Assembly (NCBI RefSeq): GCF_002926165.1
Contig: NZ_MAGP01000106.1
Span: 1 to 64,000 of the forward strand
Direction: 5' to 3'
From: Micromonospora chalcea
Lineage (GTDB): Bacteria; Actinomycetota; Actinomycetes; Mycobacteriales; Micromonosporaceae
DNA: 64,000 bases
Position numbers and translations under genes: made by a program. Below are positions 45,186 through 52,434 of this stretch, one piece after another. A model generated the notes under the pieces. It was not told where the DNA came from, did no database searches, and saw only the letters and a list, made by a program, of their open reading frames with translations. Position 1 is the first letter of the stretch. Each line of letters begins with the position of its first letter.

Positions 45186-45935
45186 CTACGACGTCATGGT
45201 GAGGCCGCCGCTGACGCTCACCGTCTGGCCGGTGATGTACGAGGCGGCGTCCGAGGCCAGGAAGACCAACGCGTTGGCCTGCTCGACGGGCTCGCCCATG
45301 CGCTTGAGCGGCACCGCCCGCACCATCTTCTCGATCACCCGCTGGTCGGTCTGGGCCCGGATGAGCGGGGTGTCGGTGGGCCCGGGCGAGATCGCGTTGA
45401 TCCGCAGCTGGTGCCGGGCGACCTCCCGGGCCAGCGACTTGACGAAGCCGATCACGCCGGCCTTGGCCGCCGCGTACACCGTCTCCCCCATGGTGCCGAC
45501 CTTCCCGGCGTCGGAGCTGGTCAGCACGATCGAGCCGGAGCGCCGCTCGATCATGTGGTCGAGCACCGCCCGGCACAGGAAGATCGACCCCATCAGGTTG
45601 ATGTCGATGATCCGGCGCCAGTACGCCTCGTCCTCGTCCACCAGGAACGTCGTGTCCGACCACCCGACCGTGCTGACCAGGATGTCGATGCGCCCGTACT
45701 CGGCCAGCACGTCGCGTACCAGGTCCTCGGTCTGGTCCCGGCGGGTGATGTCGACAGCGAACGCGGAGGACTTGGCGCCCGCCTCGACCAGCCGGGCCGC
45801 CGTGTCCTGCGCCCCGGCGAGATTGATGTCGGCGACCGCCACCGTGGCGCCGTTGGCGTGGAACACCTCGGCGGCCGATGCCCCGATGCCGCTGCCGGCG
45901 CCCACCACGAGCGCCACCTTGCCGTCACACCGCAC
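45186..45935 (-). CDS. Short-chain dehydrogenase, BadH-like (2-hydroxycyclohexanecarboxyl-CoA dehydrogenase candidate)
   Basis: 249 residues from GTG 45935. VALVVGAGSGIGASAAEVF supplies the nucleotide loop, then ILVSTVGWSDTTF, IVLTSSDAGKVG and the catalytic YAAAK, ending YITGQTVSVSGG. The TVGW and SDAGK-V-G segments recall BadH rather than FabG. It would oxidise a ring 2-hydroxyl to a 2-oxo group ready for hydrolytic ring opening by the neighbour at 45948. The assignment is by motif and gene order. Confidence 0.82.
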   Translation of the reverse strand: MRCDGKVALVVGAGSGIGASAAEVFHANGATVAVADINLAGAQDTAARLVEAGAKSSAFAVDITRRDQTEDLVRDVLAEYGRIDILVSTVGWSDTTFLVDEDEAYWRRIIDINLMGSIFLCRAVLDHMIERRSGSIVLTSSDAGKVGTMGETVYAAAKAGVIGFVKSLAREVARHQLRINAISPGPTDTPLIRAQTDQRVIEKMVRAVPLKRMGEPVEQANALVFLASDAASYITGQTVSVSGGLTMTS

Positions 45936-45947
45936 CTGCGTCTCCCC

Positions 45948-46736
45948 TCACTTGCGGAACTTGCCGAACTGCGGCGGGCGCTTCTCCAGGAAGGCGCGGG
46001 TGCCCTCGTGGAACTCCTCGGTGCCGTGGATGAACGAGATCATCTGGTTGCCGTGCAGCACCGACGGCCACAACTGGTCGGACTCGTAGTTGAGCGAGAT
46101 CTTCGCCACCCGCAGCGCCTGCGGGCTGAGCGTCAGCATCCGGTCGCACCACGCGCGTACCGTGGTGTCGAGTTCCTCGACCGGCACGACCTTGTTGATC
46201 AAGCCCATGTCGAGCGCCTCGCGCGCGGTGTACTGCTCGCAGAGGAAGATGATCTCGCGGGCCTTCTTCTCGCCCACCATCCGCGGCAGCAGTTGCGTGC
46301 CCCACCACACCGGCACCGAGCCCATCTTCGGCCCGGACTGCCCGAAGCGGGAGTCCTCGGAGGCGACAGTGAGGTCGCACAGCATCTGCAACTCGTTGCC
46401 GCCGCCGACGGCGAAGCCGCGCACCCGCGCGATGATCGGCTTGCCGCAGCCGCGCATGACCAGCGACAGGATCGTCGTACGGCGGGCCATCTGGATGGCG
46501 CCGGACTCGTCGGACGCCTCTTCCCAGTGGATGTCCCCGCCGGCGCAGAACGCCTTGTCCCCGGCGCCGGTCAGCACGATCACGCCCACCTCACGGTCGG
46601 CCTCCGCGGCCCGGAACGCGTCGATCAGCTCGTCGAGCGTCTCCGACCGGAAGGCGTTACGGCGCTCCGGCCGGTTGATGGTGATGGTCGCGACGTTGTC
46701 GGCGACCTCGTACAGGATGTCGCTGTAGCTGCTCAT
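45948..46736 (-). CDS. Crotonase-superfamily protein of BadI/MenB type, key Asp replaced
   Basis: 262 residues. Very close to BadI and MenB in signature: VIVLTGAGDKAFCAGGD, VRGFAVGGGNE, FGQSGPKMGSV, VGEKKAREIIFLCEQYTA, MGLINKVVP and EGTRAFLEKRPPQF. BadI hydrolytically opens 2-oxocyclohexanecarboxyl-CoA. However, where BadI/MenB have GSVDPGYG or GSFDxGWG, this protein reads GSVPVWWG, so the catalytic Asp is Pro142. Glu115 in GGGNE, a hydratase-type acid/base, is present. It may be a ring hydrolase with a rearranged site or a variant hydratase. Confidence 0.85.
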   Translation of the reverse strand: MSSYSDILYEVADNVATITINRPERRNAFRSETLDELIDAFRAAEADREVGVIVLTGAGDKAFCAGGDIHWEEASDESGAIQMARRTTILSLVMRGCGKPIIARVRGFAVGGGNELQMLCDLTVASEDSRFGQSGPKMGSVPVWWGTQLLPRMVGEKKAREIIFLCEQYTAREALDMGLINKVVPVEELDTTVRAWCDRMLTLSPQALRVAKISLNYESDQLWPSVLHGNQMISFIHGTEEFHEGTRAFLEKRPPQFGKFRK

Positions 46737-47527
46737 GCCTCTCCCTGGTTGCTGGGGAATCTCGGGGCCACACGTCGGTAGAAGGCGTCCAGGCCGGCCC
46801 GCGCGTCGGCGGAGGCCATGTGGGCCAGCGCGATCGGGCGTTCGGCGGCGAGGGCCGGGTCCAGGCCGAGTCCGGCGCCGGCGGCCAGCGCGCGTTTGAT
46901 CGCCGCGCTGGCGAGCGGACTGCGGGTGGCCAGGAGGGCGGCCATCTCGCTCGCCCGGGCGACGACCCGGTCGGCCGGTACCGCCTCGTTGGCCAGGCCT
47001 GCCGCCACGGCGTCGGCCGCCGGGATCTCCTCACCGGACAGCAGCAGCCACCGGGCCCGCCGGTCACCGATCAGCCGGGGCAGGCGCTGGGCGCTGCCCC
47101 CGCCGGGGAAGAGCCCGTAGCGGGCGTGCTGGTCGCCGAGCCGGGCGTCGTCGGCGACGACCGCGACGTCGCACACCTGGAACAGCTCGAAGCCGCCGGC
47201 GAAGGCGATCCCGTGCACCGCCGCGACGGTGGGCCGGCTGCACGCCGCGACCGCGTCGAACGCGTCGTGCCAGTCCTGCATGAAGGCGGCGAACGCCGCC
47301 GGGTCACCGACGATGTCGCCGAGGGCGTGCATGTCGGCGCCGGCGCTGAACACCCGGCCGTTGCCGCGCACGACGACCGCCCGCACTCCCGGGTCGGCCT
47401 CGATCGTGGCGATGTGCTCGCGCAGCAGCCGCAACGTGGCCGGGTCGATCGCGTTCAGCCGGTCGGGACGGTTGAGCACCAGGTGGGCGACTCCGTCCGC
47501 GCGTTCCAGTAGCACTTCCTCGGGCAT
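46733..47527 (-). CDS. Enoyl-CoA hydratase/isomerase family, BadK-position candidate
   Basis: 264 residues from ATG 47527, behind GAGGAGGA. Oxyanion-hole segments VFSAGADMHALG and VHGIAFAGGFELFQVCD are intact. The first acid/base Glu (GGFE) is present. The second, normally in a PE before the glycine turn, reads DQHARYGLFPGGG, so it appears to be His. Stop overlaps the next ATG (ATGA). It would hydrate the cyclic enoyl-CoA between the AliB-like and BadH-like steps. Confidence 0.86.
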   Translation of the reverse strand: MPEEVLLERADGVAHLVLNRPDRLNAIDPATLRLLREHIATIEADPGVRAVVVRGNGRVFSAGADMHALGDIVGDPAAFAAFMQDWHDAFDAVAACSRPTVAAVHGIAFAGGFELFQVCDVAVVADDARLGDQHARYGLFPGGGSAQRLPRLIGDRRARWLLLSGEEIPAADAVAAGLANEAVPADRVVARASEMAALLATRSPLASAAIKRALAAGAGLGLDPALAAERPIALAHMASADARAGLDAFYRRVAPRFPSNQGEA

Positions 47528-47547
47528 CAGTTCCTCCTCCGCGAGGG

Positions 47548-48072
47548 CTAGGTGTCGATCCGCCGCAACTCGCGTCGGAAGCGGGCCGCGTTCTCGACGT
47601 AGGCGCGCACCGCGTGTGCCTGCCAGTCCTCCTGGCCGGCGGGCAGGTCGCGCAGGCGGGCCGGTACGCCGACCGCGAGCCGTCCGGGCGGCACCTCGGC
47701 GCCCTCCCGGACGAGCGCGCCGGCGGCCACCACGCTGCCGGCCCCGATCCGTACCCGGTTGAGCACGATCGAGCCCGAGCCGATCAGGCACCGGTCGGCG
47801 ACCGTGCAGCCCTCCAGGTGCGCCAGGTGCCCGACGACGCAGTCGGCGCCGATCTCCGTGGGGTGGTCCGCCACGCTGTGCAGGACCGTTCCGTCCTGGA
47901 CGGAGGTCCGGGCGCCGACCCGGATCACGCCGTAGTCGCCGCGCAGCACCGCGCCCGGCCACACGCTCGACTCCGGTCCCAGCTCCACCGAGCCGATCAC
48001 GACGGCGTCCGGGTGCACGTACGCCGACGGGTCGATCCGCGGCGTCCGGTCACCGAGCGCGTACAGAGGCAT
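47548..48072 (-). CDS. Gamma-carbonic-anhydrase-like hexapeptide-repeat protein (PaaY-like)
   Basis: 174 residues from ATG 48072, overlapping the CoA-transferase gene by 23 bases. Left-handed beta-helix hexapeptide repeats run through residues 15-140, with metal-ligand-type His residues in TVLHSVADHPT and VVGHLAHLEGC. PaaY-type members hydrolyse stalled CoA thioesters in aromatic and alicyclic acid degradation, which fits the operon. True carbonic anhydrase activity is possible but less likely here. Confidence 0.82.
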   Translation of the reverse strand: MPLYALGDRTPRIDPSAYVHPDAVVIGSVELGPESSVWPGAVLRGDYGVIRVGARTSVQDGTVLHSVADHPTEIGADCVVGHLAHLEGCTVADRCLIGSGSIVLNRVRIGAGSVVAAGALVREGAEVPPGRLAVGVPARLRDLPAGQEDWQAHAVRAYVENAARFRRELRRIDT

Positions 48073-49834
48073 CGCCGTCCGCCTTTCCGTGCAGCCGGCC
48101 GAGGAACGTCCGGGCCGGGTCGTACCGGCGCAACGCGGACAGCTCCGCGGACGTCGGATCCGGCTCGCGGGCGACGCCGCGGGCGATGTCGAGGTCCCAG
48201 CCGCAGCCGGCGCGCAGCCGCTCGACCGCCTCGGCGTCGGACTCGCCGGAGCGCGCGACGAACGCCGTCGCCACGAACCGTCCGTCCACCCGCTCCAGCA
48301 CCCCGGCGGTGGAGACGACGGTACGGACACCGTGACCGGGCGACGTCACGTACGGCACCCGCCGGACCAGGCGGTGGCTGCCGTGCGCCACTGTCACCAG
48401 CACCTCCTCGGCCGAGGTCGCGATGTCGTTGGCGCCGCCGGAGCCCACGATGTAGCTGCCGTCCTCGGCGTACGTCGAATTGGTGTTGCCGTCGGCGTCG
48501 ACCTGCCCGGCGCCGATCACGCCCAGCGACCGGGTGGCCGGCCCGCCGACGAACGCGCCGAGCACGGTGGCGACGTCGGTGAGCAGTGCGCACGTGGGCA
48601 GGTTGCGGTGCGCGAAGATGAACGGCTCGCCGGGGCGGGGGCGGTAGCCGAACATGCCGATCTCGGCCATCAGCTCCACGTCGGCGCCGACGGCCTGCAG
48701 GCCGGTGACCGCCAGCCACGAGGCCAGGTTGGCCTGGCCGACGCCGGCCAGGACCGCGTCGAAGTCCTGCTTGCGGACCCGCCCGGCGATCCGGCGGGCG
48801 GCCGTGACGACCATCGCCTCCGCGTCGGTCCACCGGACCGGCGGATCGGCCGCGGCGGTCAGCGTCGAGCGCCAGCCGTCCTCCTCGGCCTGGGCCCGCA
48901 GCGCGGCTATCCGGTTCGGCCCGAGTTTGGCCAGGTAGGCGTCGTGGTCGGCGGTGCCGAGCAGCCACTCGTCGATCCACCGGCGGAACTCGGCCGGGTC
49001 GTTGGACGCCCGCACCACCTCGGCCATGAACTCCTCGTCCGGCACGTAGCCGGCGACCCCGTCGAGGCCGGGGTTGAACAGCCCGTACGGGTGCGAGCCC
49101 AGGGGCACCTCGCAGACCGCGAGGACTGCGTGCGCCGGTACGCGCACGAGGGCCGCGTGCTCGCGGATCGTCTCGGTGTCGACGATGCGCTCGACGGAGG
49201 CGATCGCGCCGCGCCGAGCCGCGAGCGCGCCCCACGCCCCCTCGCCGTACGGCGCGGAGAGCACCACGTTGCCGGCCCGGTCGGCGGCCACGCCGTGCAG
49301 CAGCACCACGTCGGGCCGGAGAGCGGCGACGACACCGGACGGCGGCCCGCCGAACGGGTCGGCCACCTCGGCGAATCCGCGGCCGTGCAGCGCGGCGCCG
49401 AGGTCGCTGCCGGCGAGCGACCGGACGGGCAGGTGCGGCAGGCCCAGCGCGGCGGCCATGAGGCGGGCCGTCAGCGACCACAGCGACCAGCTCTCCACCT
49501 CGATCCGGCCCTCGCGCACCGCCCGCTGGAACGCCCGGTTCGGGCGGGGAGCGGGGAGGTTCTCGCCGGCGAACGAGGCCACCAGACGGTCGAGCACGCC
49601 GAGTTCGACGAGCGCGTGCTGGCTGCTGACCAGACCGGCGGTGACCAGCGTCAACCCGGCGGGCCGGCCGGCGAAACGGCGGACCAGCTGGTGCAGCGCC
49701 GCGTTGGGGCGGGCGTCGGCGTACGCGACGTGCACGACGTCGCCCGGGCGCACGTGCGTCTCGACCGCGGCCGCGAGCGTGCTGACCTTGTCCGGCGACC
49801 GTCCGTTCGGACCCGCGCCGGTCGCCGCCGTCAC
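48050..49834 (-). CDS. Class I CoA-transferase, fused alpha and beta subunits
   Basis: 594 residues from GTG 49834 (GTGA overlap with the thiolase stop). Residues 1-320 form the alpha half, with VETHVRPGDVVHVAYADARP and ALRPDVVLLHGVAADRAGN. Residues 335-594 form the beta half, with the Glu-containing LMAEIGMFGYRPRPG (E391), GVIGAGQVDADGN and VGSGGANDIA. Glutaconate/3-oxoacid transferases form a covalent Glu-CoA thioester. IpdAB of steroid degradation shares this fold but opens a ring. Either CoA transfer to the substrate or IpdAB-like C-C hydrolysis is possible. Confidence 0.85.
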   Translation of the reverse strand: MTAATGAGPNGRSPDKVSTLAAAVETHVRPGDVVHVAYADARPNAALHQLVRRFAGRPAGLTLVTAGLVSSQHALVELGVLDRLVASFAGENLPAPRPNRAFQRAVREGRIEVESWSLWSLTARLMAAALGLPHLPVRSLAGSDLGAALHGRGFAEVADPFGGPPSGVVAALRPDVVLLHGVAADRAGNVVLSAPYGEGAWGALAARRGAIASVERIVDTETIREHAALVRVPAHAVLAVCEVPLGSHPYGLFNPGLDGVAGYVPDEEFMAEVVRASNDPAEFRRWIDEWLLGTADHDAYLAKLGPNRIAALRAQAEEDGWRSTLTAAADPPVRWTDAEAMVVTAARRIAGRVRKQDFDAVLAGVGQANLASWLAVTGLQAVGADVELMAEIGMFGYRPRPGEPFIFAHRNLPTCALLTDVATVLGAFVGGPATRSLGVIGAGQVDADGNTNSTYAEDGSYIVGSGGANDIATSAEEVLVTVAHGSHRLVRRVPYVTSPGHGVRTVVSTAGVLERVDGRFVATAFVARSGESDAEAVERLRAGCGWDLDIARGVAREPDPTSAELSALRRYDPARTFLGRLHGKADGDASVRAR

Positions 49835-51024
49835 GCCGCCGCCCGCGCGGGACCGGCGTCGGTGACCACGGCGACGCAGGCCAGCGATCCCGGACCGCCG
49901 AGCGCGTGGGCCAGACCCGTGCGGGCGCCGGGCACCTGCCGAACGCCCGCGCGGCCCCACACCTGGTCGCACACGTCGACGACCATCCGTACGCCGGTCG
50001 CGCCGATCGGGTGCCCGCAGGCCTTGAGGCCGCCGCTGGTGTTGACCGGCAGCGCGCCGCCCGGCCCGGTGGCGCCGCTCAGCACCAGGTCACGCCCCTC
50101 CCCCTTGCCGCACAGTCCGAGGTCCTCGTAGTTGACCACTTCGGTGATCGTGAAGCAGTCGTGCAGTTCGACGACGTCGATCTCGTCGAACGGCCGGGTG
50201 ACGCCCGCCTGCTCGTACGCGCTCGCGGCAGCCGACCGGGTGGACTCGAACCCCAGCAGGTCCGAGCGGGAGCTCGTGTTGGCGGTGAAGTACCCGAGGT
50301 CGTTGGACATCGCGATGCCGCTGATCGCGGCCGCCCGTCGACCGTGGGAGTCGGATTCGCGCACCAGGACCAGCGCCGCCGCGCCGTCGGTGGTCGGGCA
50401 GGCGTCGAGCAGGCCGATCGGGCCCGACAGCGGCGGTGCCGCCTCCACCTGTTCCGCCGAGACGGCCCGGCGGAAGTGGGCCCGGGGGTTGAGCTCACCG
50501 TATGCGTGGTTCTTCATCGCGACCGCCGTCATCGCCGGTCGCGGGTCCCCGTAGACGGCCCGGTACCGCTCGGCGACCAGCCCGAAGATGCCCGGTGCCG
50601 TCCGGCCCTTGCTGAGCACCGGATGACCGCGGTTGACGTGCTGCATGACGAGGCTGCCGCGGGGGCCCACGTCGCGCATCTTCTCGGCGCCGACGACCAG
50701 CGCGACGTCGCACGTGTGCGCGCGCAGGGCGGCCACGGCCTGCCGGATGGCGTCCAGTCCGGACGCGCAGTACGCGGCGACCCGGGTGACCGGCCGTCCG
50801 TGCATGCCGATCGGCTCGGCCAGCGACGTGCCGGCGTTGCCCTCGTCGGAGTAGGTGTAGGCGAACGCGGTGCCGAGCCAGGCCGCGTCGACGTCGGCGA
50901 GCGTGATGCCGGCGTCGGCGGTGACCGCACGCACCACGTCCCGGACGAGGTCGGCGTAGCCGCGGTCGAAGAACTCGCCGAACTTCGTGCTCGCCGCGCC
51001 GATGGCGACGACGTCTTCACCCAT
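49831..51024 (-). CDS. SCP2-type thiolase (lipid-transfer protein family)
   Basis: 397 residues from ATG 51024. The nucleophile region is VAAYCASGLDAIRQAV. Downstream are IDVVELHDCFTITEV and GGLKACGHPIGATGV, the typical SCPx thiolase triad elements. An eight-base overlap couples it to the HMGCS-like/DUF35 gene upstream, its probable partner in a complex. It may cleave 3-ketoacyl-CoA. A retro-aldol role as in Ltp2-ChsH2 pairs is an alternative given the DUF35 partner. Confidence 0.9.
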   Translation of the reverse strand: MGEDVVAIGAASTKFGEFFDRGYADLVRDVVRAVTADAGITLADVDAAWLGTAFAYTYSDEGNAGTSLAEPIGMHGRPVTRVAAYCASGLDAIRQAVAALRAHTCDVALVVGAEKMRDVGPRGSLVMQHVNRGHPVLSKGRTAPGIFGLVAERYRAVYGDPRPAMTAVAMKNHAYGELNPRAHFRRAVSAEQVEAAPPLSGPIGLLDACPTTDGAAALVLVRESDSHGRRAAAISGIAMSNDLGYFTANTSSRSDLLGFESTRSAAASAYEQAGVTRPFDEIDVVELHDCFTITEVVNYEDLGLCGKGEGRDLVLSGATGPGGALPVNTSGGLKACGHPIGATGVRMVVDVCDQVWGRAGVRQVPGARTGLAHALGGPGSLACVAVVTDAGPARAAA

Positions 51025-52342
51025 CGAGATCGACCTTCCAGAAGTAGTGCGGCAGGCCGGATGCGGTGTGCAGCCGGCGGAGCACGAGCCGGACCCGGTC
51101 GCCGACGGCGAGCCGGCGTGGCACGTCGCGAACCGCCTGCCCGAAGAAGCGGCCGCCGCCGTCGAGGTCCACCACGACCATCTGCACCGGGTCGGACGAG
51201 TCGAAGAGGTGGTCGACCGAGTGGGTCGCCACGACGCCCGTGCGCCGCAACGGCCGGTCGGCGACCTCGAACGACCCGCACAGCTCGCAGACGCCGGCTC
51301 GCGGGAACCCGATGCCGCCGCAGTCGGAGCATCGATAGCCGGTGGGTCCGAGCAGGGCCGGCATCTCCCGCCAGAGCTCGGCCGGCGACGTCCACGGCCC
51401 GGGTGCTTCGGTGGCGCGACCGTGCCAGGCGGCGAGGCCGTACGCCTTCGTGCCGCGCGCCGCGCTCGCGGCCGGCTCCGCGGGTTTCTCCGCGGCGTCG
51501 GTGCCCGCGGTGAGGACCGCGCCGCCGCCGCCCCAGCCGAGGTCGAGGACGGCCACCGCGCCGTCTGGTCCGGCGGCGCGCAGCCGGTCGAGCGCGGTGA
51601 GCAGCGCGTGCGCGGCCGAGGCGCCGGGGCCTCCCGTGCCGCCGCCGGCCTGCCACACCGAGGGCACCTCCCACCGCTTGGCCCAGCGCGCGCCGCGCAG
51701 CCGGGTGCCGCACGTGACGACGACACCGGCGAGGTCGGCGGTGGTCCGTCCGGCGGCCTTGAGCAAGTCGGCGAGCAGCGCGTCGCCCTCGACCGCGACG
51801 AGCGCCTCCTCGACGAACCGCGCGTCCTGCTGGTCCGGTGCCGGACCGGTACGCCACCTGTCGAAGGTCAGCGTGTGACGGGCGGCGACCGCGGCCACCC
51901 GGGCCACCCGTGGCGGGCCGAAGCGGACGGCGGCCGCGGCGGAGGCCGTCGCCGGCGCGCCGGCCCCGGCCGGGCGGCGGTGGTCGACCAGCAGGCCCAG
52001 GCCGGGCTGCGCCAGCCGGGCGGCGAGCGCCAGCAGGTCCGGCGCCCCCGCGTCGGGCGCGAGCGGAATCACTGCCGCCGGCTCCCCGAGCACGCCGTTG
52101 GACCGGGCGTGCGCCACGAGCGCCCGCGTCTCGATGTCACTGTCGGGCACGCGAAGCAGTACCGGGCCCTCCGCCTCGACACGGGGCAGGCCGGTCAGCG
52201 ACTCCCACATGAGAGTGAACGCGTCCTCGTCCGGGCCGGGCACCGAGACGTCAGGCGAGCTCGCTGTCTCGCGCGTCAGGTAGTCGTCGAGCCGGTATGC
52301 CGGCACGTATCCGGAGACATCGGCAATCCCCACCTCATGCAC
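51017..52342 (-). CDS. HMG-CoA synthase-like/thiolase-fold protein fused to DUF35 zinc ribbon-OB domain
   Basis: 441 residues. Residues 1-280 resemble a degenerate HMG-CoA synthase/KAS III fold: VSGYVPAYRLDDY start, VVVTCGTRLRGARW, and LDLGWGGGGAVL near the end of the domain. Residues 315-441 form a DUF35 module with zinc Cys 338, 341, 352 and 355 (YRCSDCGGIGF, GVCELCGSFE) and an OB-fold ending YFWKVDLDG. DUF35 subunits chaperone acyl-CoA between thiolase-like partners. First gene of the ten-gene operon. Confidence 0.84.
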   Translation of the reverse strand: MHEVGIADVSGYVPAYRLDDYLTRETASSPDVSVPGPDEDAFTLMWESLTGLPRVEAEGPVLLRVPDSDIETRALVAHARSNGVLGEPAAVIPLAPDAGAPDLLALAARLAQPGLGLLVDHRRPAGAGAPATASAAAAVRFGPPRVARVAAVAARHTLTFDRWRTGPAPDQQDARFVEEALVAVEGDALLADLLKAAGRTTADLAGVVVTCGTRLRGARWAKRWEVPSVWQAGGGTGGPGASAAHALLTALDRLRAAGPDGAVAVLDLGWGGGGAVLTAGTDAAEKPAEPAASAARGTKAYGLAAWHGRATEAPGPWTSPAELWREMPALLGPTGYRCSDCGGIGFPRAGVCELCGSFEVADRPLRRTGVVATHSVDHLFDSSDPVQMVVVDLDGGGRFFGQAVRDVPRRLAVGDRVRLVLRRLHTASGLPHYFWKVDLDG

Positions 52343-52380
52343 GCTCGGCCCCTGTCCGTCGTGATCGGTCGTGGGCAGAC

Positions 52381-52404
52381 TGTATACCGAATCCCGGATA
52401 CGGG
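52381..52404. promoter_or_regulatory. Candidate GntR operator, site D
   Basis: The stretch contains GTATACCGAATCCCGGATAC, an imperfect palindrome with GTAT and ATAC ends. Its AATCCCGGAT core matches TATCCCGTAT of sites A and B in eight of ten bases, and its GTATACC matches site A. It lies between the divergent HMGCS-like gene (52342) and the Gfo/Idh-like gene (52435), upstream of the main degradation operon. Confidence 0.48.
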
Positions 52405-52434
52405 CAACGGAAAATGGCGCTAGGGTGTCGTCCC

